A stretch of 64,000 nucleotides of DNA from Welwitschia mirabilis (Eukaryota; Gnetophyta; Gnetopsida; Welwitschiales): the NCBI GenBank assembly GCA_051453625.1, contig JBOZIK010000001.1, positions 182,058,664 through 182,122,663 of the forward strand, read 5' to 3'. The stretch's first letter is position 1. Each line of letters begins with the position of its first letter. Below, piece by piece: positions 1 to 13,009 of the stretch. Below the pieces are notes generated by a model, which did not search any database, was not told where the DNA came from, and saw nothing but the letters and a program-made list of their open reading frames with translations. Both the position numbers and the translations under genes were made by a program.

Positions 1-1960
1 AGTTATTAACAACAATAATAACATACTTTTTTTTTTTCTATCAGAGGTAGGCCAAACTAGATATAGATTTAAGAGATATAAAGGTTTTACCAAATTGACA
101 TGATCAAACTTGGAAAAATGTATCCTAATCTGTTTTCCTAGTTAATTAGCTCTACAGAATACATCTTCGATTTGGTCTATTTTATAAATTACTTTTACTA
201 ATTTATGTTTTTAGTAATGTTGTATAAATTTTTAAAATTAACATAACCTAAATGTTTATGCCATACTCTACTTTTAGGATGAAGAAGGTTTTAAATATTT
301 ACCAATGGTACATTATGTAATAGAATATACATTTTTATCTTTAGAACTAGAAAGCATAATATTTTTCTTTTTACTTAGAACATTATAATTTGAAGTATTA
401 AGTAGAAAATACATATTGTATTATATATTTACTTGATGGTAAGAAGGTTGTGTTTTAGGTCATTTACATATAATACACTATGAATCATAGAAAAGTTCTT
501 ACCATTTATAGTAACAGTTTATCCCAAAGCTAGTAGCAATCCATCAAATTTCTCTATTTTTATGAATCCACTAGGCTCACCAATTATGTGCTTAGATAAT
601 TACTATTCAAATACCAATTAATATCATTAGTGGAAGATGAGGCACTGTGAATCAAAAATCCTTTATAGTTTCTACCATCTCTCCATCTAGATAAATCTAT
701 AAAATACATTACTTACAAGTAAGTCTAGTATGAATAGTTCTATCATAAAAATAGTAAATCAATTACTTCCTACTTCTTTTATCAAAATCAACATTATTAG
801 AATTAGATTCAGTATTATCTAAGTTAGAGCCCTTGAAAAAGATAGAATTACCATAAGCATTAAAAGATTTAAAGGTAGATAATACAAAATTAAAAGAAAG
901 AGAAAGTACATATTCAAGTCCACTTTTATTACTTGGTGTTCTTTCTCAAATAAGCATCTTATCCCAGAAATTTTAACCTTTATGAAATATTAATGTAATA
1001 TGATGTAAATCCTTAATTTTATTTCATAAATACTTAAATTTCAATTCTTGAGCTTTGGCCACTTATTGAATGTGTTTGATATCATTCTTATATTAGTGAA
1101 TGACTACATCTAGTTTTTCTTTGGTTTTGATTAATGTTATTTTTTCTTAGAATTTTTCTTCCTTTTCTTTACTCACATCTTTCTTTAATCATAGTTTTTT
1201 TTATTATTTATTTTCTTTATATAACTAATTATATTACTAATTTTTTACTCTTATATTCTTATAAATCATCTAAAATAGCACTATCATAATGTTAATTTGC
1301 TTTCTATTTAAGTTTGAAAACCAATCTTGCTCATCATCACTTACAACATTTTAATTTTTATTAAAACCTTCATTTTTAACATCAATTATATCATTGTTGT
1401 CATTTAGGATATCATCATATTTAAATTATTTTGTATAAATAAATCAAGTAAAGCACTATTATTTAACTTAAATAGAAAATAGAATTTGTTAAATGTAAAA
1501 GCCATTAAGGGTAAGCTTTTTTATTATTTATCTTTAACATCTTAGTATTTGTTACTATCCTAAGTTATCATGTTTAATTTATTCTTGATTTTCTTAAAAA
1601 AAAAATTCTTCTTTTTGTTTTTGCACTTAGCTGTCATGTGTTTAAACCTAATTAAGCATAGCATTCGGTACTTCTTTCTTTCTCCTTTTATTTTCTTCTA
1701 GTTTTTGGAAAGATGATATCTTACTCTTTATCAATCAATAATTTCCTTCTTGTAAATAAATTATAAATTTTTTTGTTAAATAAAGTAATTTTTTCACTAA
1801 TTTTAGAACTAGAATCATACTTAGATGAAGGAAAACTTTTACTATCATCATTATGTCTAAATTTACAAAAATTAGAATATTACAATTGTTTTTCCATGAG
1901 AAAATGTCCTTCATATTTGTTAATTATTATTATGTTATTAAAATAATGTAAATAATCCTT
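1..1960 (-). pseudogene. Ty1/copia gag-pol remnant, runs off the left edge
   Basis: Read on the minus strand this is the middle of a copia polyprotein in heavy decay. Around 1840-1700 is a gag stretch (TLFNKKIYNLF, like the family's ALLxRKFKRFL), followed near 1680-1630 by a CCHC zinc knuckle (ECYA... then KHMTAKC). Near 950-900 is a segment like the usual SPxDKxGLGY (TPSNKSGLEY). At 280-240 is VWHKHLGYVNFKNL, the GAG-pre-integrase domain. At 140-40 is GKQIRIHFSKFDHVNLVKPL followed by LYLVWP, corresponding to the GKQ...LELLHLDLFGP start of integrase. The rest of integrase, RT and RNase H would lie left of base 1. Stops and frameshifts are frequent, so no product is expected. Motif order and spacing make the family call firm; clade is not resolved. 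Confidence 0.8.
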
Positions 1961-3417
1961 CAAGGAGTATGATCCTTATGGAATTAATTGTACTCAATAA
2001 TGAAGGCCTAAGGTTCTTATGAATTATTATGATAACCTTTTACCATCATTAAAATAAGGGCAATGGAGAAATAAAGGGCATGCATTGAAGTTACATAGGT
2101 ATACTGAGTCCTTAACAAGCTAGCTTGGCATCCCAGTTGCTTCATACAATAGATATTAAAGCTATCATGATTTAAATTCCTATTATACCAAAGTCTTACA
2201 TTTAATAAAAAAAGTTATTAATAAAACCAGATTACTAAACACTTTGTTCTTTTTGAATGCTTACTTCATAGTTAAGAGTTTTATGTTAAAGATTCTAATA
2301 AAAATTCATTTAAATGAATGTAGATCATTACAATTAATGTAAAAGAAAAATGGTCCACAAAAATAATAGATAAAATTTTAGAAATCATAACATCCTTTTA
2401 TTAATTAAATATAAAAGACAACATAGGAGTAAGAACCAAAGTAGCACAAGCAACAAAATAAGTCTATAGATGAAAAATATGAATAACATGGTAATGGATG
2501 TTTACTCTAAATCAATACTCATTTGTATTTGGAATCATATGAAAGAAATAACCTTGAGTAAGGGAGCAAGGATACTAGGGAGTATTTACCTTCAATATCA
2601 TCTAGAAGAAAATAGTTAGACTAACAGATCTACTATAGTTATGGTTAAGGAAACTAGTGATGTACTATGGAATTTTACTAGATGATCCTTTGAATCTATG
2701 CATTTAAGATATAATGCACATAGATCTTCCTTTATTATAATAATTCTCTTCAAGGAAAAAGTCAATACTCATTCCAGATAGATTATGTAAGCATGGTTTT
2801 ATATAAGCATAGTAAATACAACCCTTGTTTGTATTTATTTAATATAAAGAAACCAGATTTTAGGAAGAAGTAAATTGAGTTTAGTATATGAAAAAATAAG
2901 AAAATAACTAAGATCATATCAATATGAGTACAATTCATTTCAAAGGAATAAAAAGTAATAAATTATCTCCAACACATGGAGATAAATTTTAGAAGTTTTA
3001 AGCTAGTACATATTGTTACTTAGAGTAAAACTTTGCTATGCTTTATCTGTCATCAATGTTTGATAATGTACAAGATCATCCTAGGAATACAAATATTGCA
3101 TGATCAAATTCAACTTTTACAAAATAAACTAGGAATTTCATTTGTATTAAAGTTCTAGTATCATTATTTCCAAGGGATAAACATAGTAGAATAAAATAAA
3201 AAAATAGCACAAACCACTTCTATAACTATTACAAAACAATTTCTTAAATTAATAATTAGAGAGAGATGTATTGATAATAAAAATTATGAACTATAGAATA
3301 ATAATATCACATTAACTAACATTAACATCTCTTGTGATCACTAATAGAATTTCTTAAATCCTAATCTAAGGACATAATCAATGAATATCAAGCCCTTATG
3401 GAGACTCTACATCTTAT

Positions 3418-3429
3418 TAGCTCTGATAG
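3418..3429 (-). promoter_or_regulatory. Degenerate initiator-Met tRNA primer-binding site
   Basis: The complement reads TATCAGAGC, nine bases of the copia primer-binding site TGGTATCAGAGC. It lies upstream (minus-strand sense) of the gag remnant, as expected, and suggests that the element's 5' LTR begins immediately to the right, near the TG at 3443. Confidence 0.45.
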
Positions 3430-3442
3430 CTTACTTCATAAG

Positions 3443-4467
3443 TGTGATAAGTAGCATTTTGATCCCAAATAATGTTAAATAAAAATAAAAAACTAAAGAA
3501 AAAAGATTATCTAAAATTTTATTTGAAATGATAAAGATTTAAATAACTTCAATCCTATTCAAGCATAAAAAGTATAAAAAGTTATATACATTTGACATCA
3601 GAATGAAAATCAATAATAGTATCTTTAATTATAAAAACTTAAACCCTATTCAAACATAACAAGTATGGAAAAGTGTTCACACTTGATATTAAGAAATTAA
3701 ATTTAGAATGAAAAGAAATAATGGTATTCTTATTTATAAGAACTTTAATCCTATGCAAGCATAATAAGTATGGAGAACTATATATACTTAAATGAAACTA
3801 GAGTTTATTACATGGAATGAGTAAATATACATTAAATAATGATAGGAATCACTATAATAAAATGTCACAATGATTTTGAAGGGCTATCTTATCCCCAAAT
3901 GGATACCTAGGAAGCTATACATGATATTAACTCTTACAAAAATCTATAAAATTTAGCTATAAAGCAATAATGCTTTACCCCTTAATTGATCAACACCACA
4001 ATTTCCAATAACCATAAAAGTGAGCTTAAAATAGCCTTTTGTACATCAAATCTAAGATGAGGGGTATAATTTTTAAAAATTAGCATAAAATTTGTCCTTC
4101 TTTAATGTAATAACCAATAGGTCCAATTAATTTAAAAACTAGGGATGACTCCATAATGTAAGTTTGAAGACAATGTACACAAAGAAGCTGGTGCCATTGT
4201 TAGGTCTACTAGCATCACTATTTTTCTAAGAAGCTATGCTTCTATATTTTATCAAGTGCTTAAAATACTTCTAGAAACCTATAAAATGATAGTATGAAAT
4301 CCAAATATTAGTAAAACTAGGTTTATGTAGTCTTATGCATAATAAATGCATAAAACTAGGATAAAATTCAAATGATTAAGATGGCTAGAATAACTTGATG
4401 TAAATGTCAATTTTGCATGTTAAAATACCACCTAATTAACTTTTTTATAGTTTTTTATTAAGAAGCA
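3443..4467 (-). repeat. Probable 5' LTR of the left-edge copia element
   Basis: This stretch has no coding similarity and lies on the outer side of the primer-binding site of the minus-strand copia remnant, so I infer that it is that element's 5' LTR. It contains internal tandem repeats (3551-3790). The right boundary is arbitrary: it is set where the next element's LTR begins. No second LTR copy is inside the window to confirm it. Confidence 0.35.
3551..3790. repeat. Diverged tandem repeat, 2.4 copies
   Basis: Units start at 3551, 3642 and 3747, each opening with AATCCTATTCAAGCATAA or a close variant, followed by AAGTATGGA. Unit lengths are about 91 and 105 bp, and the third is cut at about 44 bp. 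Copies differ at many positions, so the array is old. Confidence 0.7.
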
Positions 4468-5179
4468 TGTTAGTATTTGTTTTTTATTAGTTATAGTTAA
4501 CTTGCAAGTTGTTTTTAATGTTTCATCCATTTAAGATGTTTCTCAAAATTGATAGATGGTATAAAATTAAAGGGTCCTAAAGAAAATGTTATAAAGGATG
4601 CAAACCTTCTTTTTGTAACACTTTCTTATTATAATTATTATCTTAAAAGAAGTAAAAAAAAATATAAGGGATTCTTTACAAAATTTATATACATTATATT
4701 GAAAGAACTACTATTAAGAAATTTGAAATATAAGAGAAGCATTCTTGATGTTGAGCATGTTGTGTTTCATCCAATTCTGCTTCTTTTACATCTTTGCTAC
4801 TTTATTTCCTAATTACTTTCTTATTATCACTATTACAAGCTTTATTTTATTTTTTATAAAGGGTACTTTTGATATATTTTGAGAGGCAAAAATAATTTTT
4901 AAAAAGGTATAGCTATTCTGTATTATTTGAGCTTCTTGTTTCAATCTTTGTAGACCTATAGTTTTTTTAATTAAAATATCCTAAACCATAATTTTTTAAT
5001 GGTTGTTTTATAAATTAGAGCTTAATCCATGCTATAAAAGATAAAACCTATGCATTTATAGTAAAAAATGCATCTTATTTTCATTTTTAAAATTTTTAGG
5101 TGGTTGTTCTTATTTTGTGCACTGTAAAAGCAAAATAGGTTCTTTTAGCTACATAGGTTGTAAGGGATGCCTTCTTTCA
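4468..5179 (+). repeat. 5' LTR of the short copia element
   Basis: It aligns along its whole length with 6258-6971. Shared stretches include the TGTTTCATCCATTT segment, AAAGAACTACTATTA, GAAGCATTCTTGA and the closing TTTTAGCTA segment. It starts TGTTAG and ends TTTCA. A reading frame of 87 codons at 4549-4812 lies wholly inside the LTR and is chance. Confidence 0.85.
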
Positions 5180-5181
5180 CT

Positions 5182-5193
5182 TGGTACCAAAGC
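5182..5193 (+). promoter_or_regulatory. Primer-binding site (initiator tRNA-Met)
   Basis: TGGTACCAAAGC matches the copia site TGGTATCAGAGC at 10 of 12 bases and lies two bases beyond the LTR end at 5179, which helps fix that boundary. Confidence 0.75.
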
Positions 5194-5269
5194 ACAGAGG
5201 TTATAATATGTTGCATGAACTCAAAGTTTCAATTTATAAAAGCAAGAACATTTAGTATTGGCAAAAGAA

Positions 5270-5720
5270 AAAAAATTAAAACCATCTTGGAGGCAAATGA
5301 AGCATGGAAAGTAATTGAGAATATACTTAAAATAGTTACATTATAAGAGCACCAGCTAATGATGAATAATCAAAATAAGGCATATGATAAAAGAAATAAG
5401 AAAAATGCAATAGCTAGAGGCATCATTATGATTGCATGATAGCATTTTTCTAAAGGTCACATTAAAAGATACTAAAAAGAATATTTGGATGTTCTTTAAA
5501 ATGATTTTAAAGGTACATCTAAAGTTCAGCAAGTTAAACTCATGGGAGTAAAGACGGAGTTTTAAATCCTCATAATTTTTAAAGGTAAGCCTCTTAATAA
5601 TTTAATAAAAGATTATAAAATTCTCTTATCAAACTTGCAGAGCTTAGAAAATCAAAATGTGAAAGATCATTGGTGGAAAAAGTACTTGCATCTCTTTCTC
5701 ACAAGTCTCATTCTTTTTCT
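5270..5720 (+). pseudogene. copia gag fragment (UBN2 type)
   Basis: The plus strand encodes a broken UBN2-type gag. The clearest motif, at about 5510-5565, reads FKGTSKVQQVKLMGVKTEF, matching the family's YxGTSKVQQxKLxxLRxEF core. It is followed by a region that matches the LxNLxxL and VVEKxLxSL helices (LLSNLQSLENQNVKDH, then WWKKYLHL). Stops interrupt it and no zinc knuckle remains. The next recognisable sequence is already RNase H, so the gag C-terminus and most of pol were removed by one deletion or by template switching. Confidence 0.75.
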
Positions 5721-5839
5721 CTAACTCAAACTAATAATAAATAAAGGACTATAACTTACAAAAGATATGAATACTTGTTTTGCATACAATGATACTAATT
5801 TAGAAGAATATTTGAAATATAGAATAAGCACTTTAGGAG

Positions 5840-6240
5840 TAATGATATTTCATGATTTAAATCTAATTTCTTAAAAATCTTATAAATAATTATGCATAGC
5901 TCTTTCTACTATAGAATCTAAATACATTGTAATGTATGAAGTAGCAAAAAAAATCATGTTGATTATGAAGGTAATGGAAGAAATTCATTTGAATTTAGAT
6001 AATTTTATTCAATTGTTTTTTGATAATGTTTTAGCCATAAATTTTGGAAAATAATAGCTACAACATAAAAGAAGAAAACACATTAATATCAAGCACAACC
6101 ACATTAAAGAGAAGGTTGAGGACAGAATAGTACTACTATAATATGTAAACACAAAAGATCAAGTTATTGATCTTCTAATGAAAGCAATAAATAGAAAAAG
6201 AATGAAAGATTTTATGTACATTACAAGTTTTATGGACTTG
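5840..6240 (+). pseudogene. copia RNase H C-terminal remnant
   Basis: The plus-strand translation, through two or three stops, reads SYKQLCIALSTIESKYIVM, then EVAKKIMLIMKVMEEIHL, a DN motif in LFFDNVLAINF, KHINIKHNHIKEKVED, and VNTKDQVIDLLMKAI. These are the copia RNase H signatures AEYxALxEAxKE, CDNxxAI, RTKHIExxxHFIREKV and PTxxQLADxLTKAL, in order. The 3' LTR starts 18 bp further on. The RT that should precede it is absent. Confidence 0.85.
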
Positions 6241-6257
6241 CATGTTAAAGCAAGAAA

Positions 6258-6971
6258 TGTTAGTTATATTTAATGTGCAAGATTTTTTTTTATGTTTCAT
6301 CCATTTGAGATGTATCATAAAATTAATATATGGTATAGAAGTTTTAGGGTTTTAAAGAACATGTTATAAAAGATGTAGAACTCTTTTTTATAACTCTTTC
6401 TTATTGTAATTATTATCTCTAAAAGAGATAAAAGAAAGGATAAGGAGTTCTCTACAAAATTTATACATGTTATATTCAAAGAACTACTATTAGGAAATCT
6501 AAAATAGAGGAGAAGCATTCTTGACATTGAGCATCTCATGTTTCATCCAATTTTACTACTTTTACATCTTTGCTACTTTCATTTTCTAATTACTTCATTA
6601 TTATAATTTCTACAAACTTATTTTTATTTTCAATAAAGTGTACTTTTGATATATTTTAAGAGGCATAAATAGTTTTTTAAAAGGTGCAGCCATTTGCATA
6701 TTGTCTGAGTTTCTTATTTCAATATTTTAAAATTCTATAGTTATATCTTTATCAAAATGGCTCAAAACATTATTTTCTAGTGGTTTTTTGGTAAATCAAA
6801 GCTTAATCAATGTCTTAAAATATAAAACATTTCATTTCCAATCAAGAAAAATACTATTGTTTTTCATTTTTAGACGTTTTAAGTCATTTTTCTCATTTGA
6901 TGAAATGTAAAAAAAAAAACATGTCCTTTTAGCTATGTAGGCCTTAAGGCCTAGATTCCTTTATTTTAACA
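6258..6971 (+). repeat. 3' LTR of the short copia element
   Basis: This is the full-length partner of 4468-5179, starting TGTTAG just after the purine-rich TTAAAGCAAGAAA and ending AACA. Small indels occur near the start (a shortened TTAGTTATA segment) and in the A-rich tail. Confidence 0.85.
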
Positions 6972-9965
6972 TGGTAAAAATTGAAACTAAACCACTCAAA
7001 TTTAAAAGAGAATGCTGGAAAGAGTTTGAAAAATCTTGGTAAAATTAGATTAAAATCACACTTAGATAAAATAATAGATCATAAAAAGTAAATGCTAAGT
7101 GTAAGTATAATTTCTTCCCAATGAAATTAAACTGTAGTCTAAAAGTTTAAAATATGGAAAAAATTAATTTCAAACAAAAGAGGAATAAATGATTTATTTA
7201 CTAGAAAACTAAAGAAGTCATGAAGTACATTATAAAACTAAATATATGAAAAATAAATATAAGAGAATGCAAAAATAACTCTTACAAATAATGCCTAATC
7301 ACTAAATCTAGAATAAGTAATATTATACTAGTTGAAATAGTTAGAAAAGTGGATGAAAAATAAAATTTGAGAGTAAAAAATAATGGATTAAAAATCATGA
7401 TTAAGGATATATCAGATGGTCAATTATAATCAATATCTACAACTTTTAACAATGATATTGCATTTCAAATGGCTAAGAATGGGCTAAATGGGATTCTAGT
7501 GAATAATAAACTTGATTGAATGAAATAGGATGATAGTGTAGTAAGGAAGGGAGGTCATACTAGTTGTATTTAGTTTTAAACAACGAGCTTTTAGCTTTAG
7601 AAGCTCAAGACTAAATTAGAAATACTAATAATATGTGTTAAGTGTATTAAAAAATATAATGATCAATAGAATAGTTTAATAATGATTTTACACTAAAGAA
7701 AAAAGCCATTATAATAAAAGTAAATGTAAGAAAATAAAAATTACAATGCAACTTAGCAAAATGAAAAATGCATGAGGAGAATATATTAAGAAAGAAAATG
7801 AGGACTAGCTTAAAGTTCTTCTATGAGAAATCATCTTCTTAAGCTTTTTTTTTTTTAAAGTCATCTTATTTTCTTAAAATAGTTTTTACCTTGTTTTAAA
7901 ATTTTCTAATTAAATGTTTTTAATACTTGGAAACTTCCTCTAAGAATTTATCAGTAGAAGTTAAGAAAGAGGAGTAGAAGAAGAACTACAAAAATGTGAA
8001 GAAGAAGGTGCATGAAAATTTTTTCTAATAGGCTTATTATCATTTATTTTGAGGAAGAGCAGAAAATAGGGATAAGGAGGAACTTGAGAAGGAAAAGGAG
8101 TTCTGCTTTATGGAACTTCTTATTCTTGTCTTTTTTGAAGATCCCTTAGAATATAGTCTTCATTTCTATACTTTTTTAGTTTAGTTATTTCTTAGAGGTA
8201 ATGGTTTTAATAAAGCATTATAAATCAAATTAGAAATTAGTCATGGGAGGGATAGATTACTCTTATAACAAATTTAATCAATAATAATTCTAAAAAAAAT
8301 ACTTAAAAATATTAAAAGGTTTACAATATTAAATGATTCTCATCATATTTAAGTTTCTTCTATGAGCATTAGTCACATGAAATGTAGGTAATATGTTATA
8401 GATAAAAAGTATACAAAGAGTCAATTGGTTTTTTATAAAGGTATTTACAAGCTAGATCTTCCTCTTTATTAGATGCATAATGAATAATGGAACAATAATA
8501 ACTAAGGGATTTGGTAAGTAAGAATGGTAAGAAATCATGCTATTCAATTTTACGTATGGCATTTACATCACTCAAAGAAATAACTAAAGGAGTGTGATAA
8601 ATGGAAAAATGAATTATCATGAATTTTTATCATTTATTATTACATTTTTGTATAACTATAGGATCTCTTTGTGAAAGTAGTATGTGTTTTTTTCTTTTCA
8701 ACAAATAACCCTAATTTCTCACTTCAATATTGTCCAAATTATATAGTGGATAAAGGATATAAAGAAAAATAAAATTCCATCTTTAATAAAATATACTTAT
8801 CTTCCACTCATTCTCAGACTTATTAAATGATGTCATAGATTTAATTTCTTAAAATCAAAAGATTGCTTATACATAGTTTAATAAGTAGACATAATTTAAG
8901 GAAGTTTTTCAATGTTCTATTTTTTTTGTAAAATATAATTATTCTATAGTTAATTAACAATGATGCTAAAGATACTTCCAATAATTCCCACCCATAGATG
9001 ATTTTTCTTATACTAGGTAAAGAAAATGTTTGCAATTTTCCTAAACCAAATATATTTTTCTATTTGTTTAAGACCTAGGAGTTTCTTTTTTATACTTTTA
9101 ACAGGTTTAATATTTTTGACTATTATAATGGTACTTTCTTTTTTATATATCTAAAACAAATAGTAAATTAAAATAATTCAAATCAATTCTGTAATTCTAT
9201 AAAAGTAAGTGTAAGTCTGTAAAAGCTAAAATCCTTATTCTTTGCAATGTAATATAAGGTTAAAATCATGGTTTTTATAGGAAAAATATGAATCATGGGC
9301 CACTGGATCACCTAGTTTTATCAATGATTTAAAATAATTTTTCTTTGAATATAGACCTAGATAAAAGAATTAAGTCATAGAAAATATAGTATTCTTCTAG
9401 TTTGATTTCTTATGGAATAATAAAAAAAGGTGGTATGACCTAAAATAAATAGTGAACATGGACATGAATAAAATAAAATAATATTGGGAATTCTTTTATA
9501 CATGATATGAGTAAATAAGATTTAATAAATGCAGGATCATATCTTAAATATTTTTTTAAGTTACATAATTCTTGTGGATCTTTTACCAAAATAAAGAAAA
9601 ATCAACAAGTAAATTTTTCTAATTCATAAGAATCCAAAGAATATCAAGTTAAAATTTCCTAAAATAAGAATACAAAATATTTCTCCAATCCCATATTAAG
9701 TTCATTTTGTTTTCCCTCTTCTTTCATGGATAACCATATTCTAAGAACTTAATTATATCAAGCATTCAATGTTGTTGTACTTTCTTCCATTATATTTAGC
9801 ATGTTGCACTTGAAAACTTTAGTGTTGCATTGCTAGTAAGTGTTCATAGCTCCATTATAGTTGAGTGTAATATAAATAAATCACTAAAGCTATATTTTTA
9901 GTAGGTGTGCATAGCATCAATTTTGTTAACTAAACCGAATAGAAATAATCATAACAAATGTATTT
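6972..9965. other. Unassigned AT-rich DNA
   Basis: About 3 kb in which I see no protein motif, LTR pair or RNA gene. Short frames such as 8841-9035 on the minus strand have no recognisable domain. Given the surroundings, decayed transposon sequence is the most likely content, but nothing in it proves that. Confidence 0.5.

Positions 9966-10018
<53 letters not shown>
9966..10018. repeat. Compound microsatellite (AT)n(AC)n(AT)n
   Basis: About ten AT units, then about twelve AC units, then about five AT units, without interruption. It is followed by a pyrimidine-rich TTTCTTTATCTC stretch. Confidence 0.95.
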
Positions 10019-10739
10019 TTCTTTATCTCTTTCTTTCTCTATCTTTTTAAATAGTCATAAAACATAAAAAATGGGGTTATTGACTTATTATCCTAATAGA
10101 GAAGTGATCTCATCCCATGAATGCTTTAAAACAAAAGAAAATCATGGGAGAATAAAAGCCACCTTTTTTTCTTCATTTCAAACTAGAGATCTCTAATGAA
10201 TGTAAAACTGAATAAGAAACTCAAAAATTCAAAGATATAATTCACATAAATGCATAAACTTATAAAAATTCAATTAAACTTTGAAAAGGTAAAAGATAAT
10301 TTTATTATTATATTAATAAAAAATCCATTAACCATGATTATTGATTCTCATAAATTCATAAGAAAGAGGAAGGAATGGATGAATTATCGATGATATAGGG
10401 TTATGCACAAAAGAGATGTCCTTGAGTACATTTGGGTTTTTAATGGATTAGTTTAAAAATCTTAAGGATAAATTACAATGGATAAATTTTGTCTAAAATC
10501 ATTAGACAAAACCAAATTAGGCTCATGAATTAGACATACAATGATAGATGAAGGGAAAACTCAGAAGGATTATGGTTCTCAGAATTAAAAATGTGGAAAG
10601 CATGGTCATATGATGAGTCAAGTATAGAAATGTTTTCATGATATGAAACACACATGAATTTAACAACTTAGAAAGGTCATGAAGAGGTTACACATTAAGA
10701 TCCAAAAATTTTAAGTCAAATGGTATCATTCTATATCGT
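10019..10739. other. Unassigned AT-rich DNA beside a gypsy fragment
   Basis: No motif is recognised. On the minus strand it lies where the linker between protease and RT of the neighbouring gypsy fragment would be, but no RT motif can be read, so the fragment probably ends near here. Confidence 0.4.
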
Positions 10740-12000
10740 TTTCTTCTTTGCCTAATAATTCTTGCAATACCTAGTTCCTAGATGAAGACACTAAAGAATT
10801 AGTAATCAAGAAATGAGTGAGGTTATCATCAAAGAAATACTTTAAATATTTAAGATAATAGTCTAAGTTAATAGAAATATTATCTCTAAAATAAAAAGGT
10901 AATTAAGACTTAATATAAGAATAAGAAAGAATAAAAATATTTTACTCATTTGAAGGAAGCTCAATATCATCATCAAGAATCTTCACAAATTTGAATCCTT
11001 TATGATATTTAAGTTGTTTTATGGAAGTAAAACTGTTCAACTTAATAGTTATATTACCAAATAAAATCTTCATAAGATCATTCCTATAATTGATTATATC
11101 ATTGGAAGTAGCAAGAAAAGATCCACCCAAGATTATTGAACTAGAATAACTTCTAGCTTATCACATCTCTAAGAATATGAATTCTATCAAAAAGTAACAA
11201 TTTTTAAATTAAATCATAACATCATATACTCTACTCAAAGATGATTTTAAAGAATTTTCAGTTTATTTTAATTAGATTTTTCTACTCTTGAGATCTAATA
11301 AGTCAAGTTTTATATAGATATGATAAGGTAAAAATTCACATTAGCTTTAAGATCTAGTAAAACTTAAATAATATGCTTATCTCCTATAATAATAGAGATT
11401 GTAAAACAAATTGTGTATTTATATTAAAAAGAATTTTCTTTTAAATGATATCACTAATTTGTTAAGGTAAGAAGGCTTTACTTTTTACATTCATTATTCA
11501 CTTAATGGTGCATAAGTTCTTAATAAATTCAGCATATGAAACAACTTGTCTAATGGCTTCTAAAATGGAATATTAATCTTGACTTCCTATGGTGGGAAAG
11601 GTATAAGATCCTTATATGATGGGATCTCTTCCTTAAGTTCTACTTTCTTCTTTTTAGTATTATACTTGATGAGCGCTCTTTAATATTATAGTTGGTGGGT
11701 ATTTTTCCCTCATGAAACTCTTATTTTCCTACCTCTTAATTAATTTCCCTACCATTTCTAAACTATATGGCTTTGGTTTATATAACGTTAAGCCCTTTTA
11801 CTCTTTCAACTATTTTGATACCATCAAGATTTGACTCATGAATTAAAGAAAGCTTACCTTTCTCATGTTGGTTAAGAGTTGTAATAACATGTGTGTTAGT
11901 TTAATTAAGTTGTTGAACATTTTACTAAAGTCTTTGTAAACTGGAAGAGGTTAATAACCTAATGCAAAGGCTGACTAAGATAATAGATCTTTTAAGTCCT
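10740..12000 (-). pseudogene. Athila-like Ty3/gypsy gag-protease fragment
   Basis: On the minus strand, 11155-10942 encodes IILGGSFLATSNDIINYR, then LMKILFGNITIKLNSF. This is the distinctive end of the retroviral-type aspartic protease of Athila-like elements (ILGRPFLATxNAIINxRNGLMxLSFGNMTxELNxF). Upstream, about 11610-11440, reads DLIPFP, then EAIRQVVSYAEFIKNLCTI and MNVKSKAFLP, matching the gag-protease linker (IPxxEALxQMPxYAKFLKDLxTKKRK...). No RT follows. The same lineage is present on the other strand as element G (47560-51642). Confidence 0.8.
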
Positions 12001-13009
12001 AGGTATAAGTGGTTTAGAAATAATCCATCACTCTTAACCTTAAGAGAATGATATGCATATCATAGAAAAGTCATTGTTCTATAATTATATTATCTCTTGT
12101 ATTCTTACTTAATCATTTAGTAATGAAGCATTATTGAAATAAAAGATAACCTTATTGTTCAAAATAAAAAGATATTAAACTAGACTATGATGATTGTATG
12201 GTCTATCTATAGATTTGTCTAAATTTGTTTAAAGACTCAAATGGAATTTTTGAAATTCTGATGTATTTTCATTTTCTTATTATTTTTAGTTTTCATTGTA
12301 TATCCTTTGATTGTATTTCATATGCAAGACTACATTGTCAATTATGTTACAAATATTTTACTGTTTTTATACCTACTTATTAATATTTCTCTCTATAATT
12401 TATGCTTATATCATGTTCTATGGTAAATGATTAGAATGTTAAGCTATTCTATGTTAAGTAAAGATTGTCCTTACTTGTAGAAAAGACAACTTTTCTTTTA
12501 TTATTTTCATAAAAACATAAACATTTTTATTAAAAACCTATTTATGTTTTTTAATCTGTATTTATAATGAGATCTATTGAAATATCATTTTTAAATAAAC
12601 TTTTATTTGTATGATTGTAAATTAATGAGAATAAATAAGACTATAGTTTAATCTTATGAACTTGTGTAGAGTGGTATTATTTACATTTTATCTTTATAAA
12701 ATAACATTTAAAGAATCATGATAAAAAGAGTAAAAGAACTCAAAAAAAGTAAAATGAATATCCTTAAAATACAAATAAATCTAAAATAATAAACTCTTTT
12801 ACATTTAGGCATTCAATATATTCATAGTAATACTAAATAAACAATTACAATTGTAACTATAACATATTTTCTATTATTCATAGCAGTGTACTAATAAGGA
12901 AGGATAAAAGTTATCATTACAATTCACATCATAAGTCTTCTTTTATTAGACATTATTAGTATAATTATGATTAAATTTCTTAAAATAGTTAATTTTAGCT
13001 TTAAATCTT
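12001..13009. other. Unassigned AT-rich DNA left of element A
   Basis: On the minus strand this is where the gag N-terminus of the Athila-like fragment would lie, and a few residues near 12000-11850 are gag-like (KDFSKMFNNLIKL). Beyond that nothing is recognisable. Confidence 0.35.

Larger units (their letters stand above)
4468..6971 (+). mobile_element. Short Ty1/copia element with both LTRs and a deleted pol
   Basis: The element is 2,504 bp. Two LTRs of 712 and 714 bp flank about 1.08 kb of internal DNA with a primer-binding site, a gag fragment and the end of RNase H. Protease, integrase and RT are missing, so it is non-autonomous. The LTRs begin TGTTAGT and end in CA. Five-base flanks (AAGCA and TGGTA) do not match, so the target duplication is lost or a boundary is slightly wrong. 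The LTR pair looks about 80% identical by eye, so the insertion is old. Confidence 0.85.

Noticed and set aside
4549-4812. 87-codon plus-strand frame
   Set aside because: It lies entirely inside the 5' LTR of the short copia element, and the partner LTR does not keep it open.
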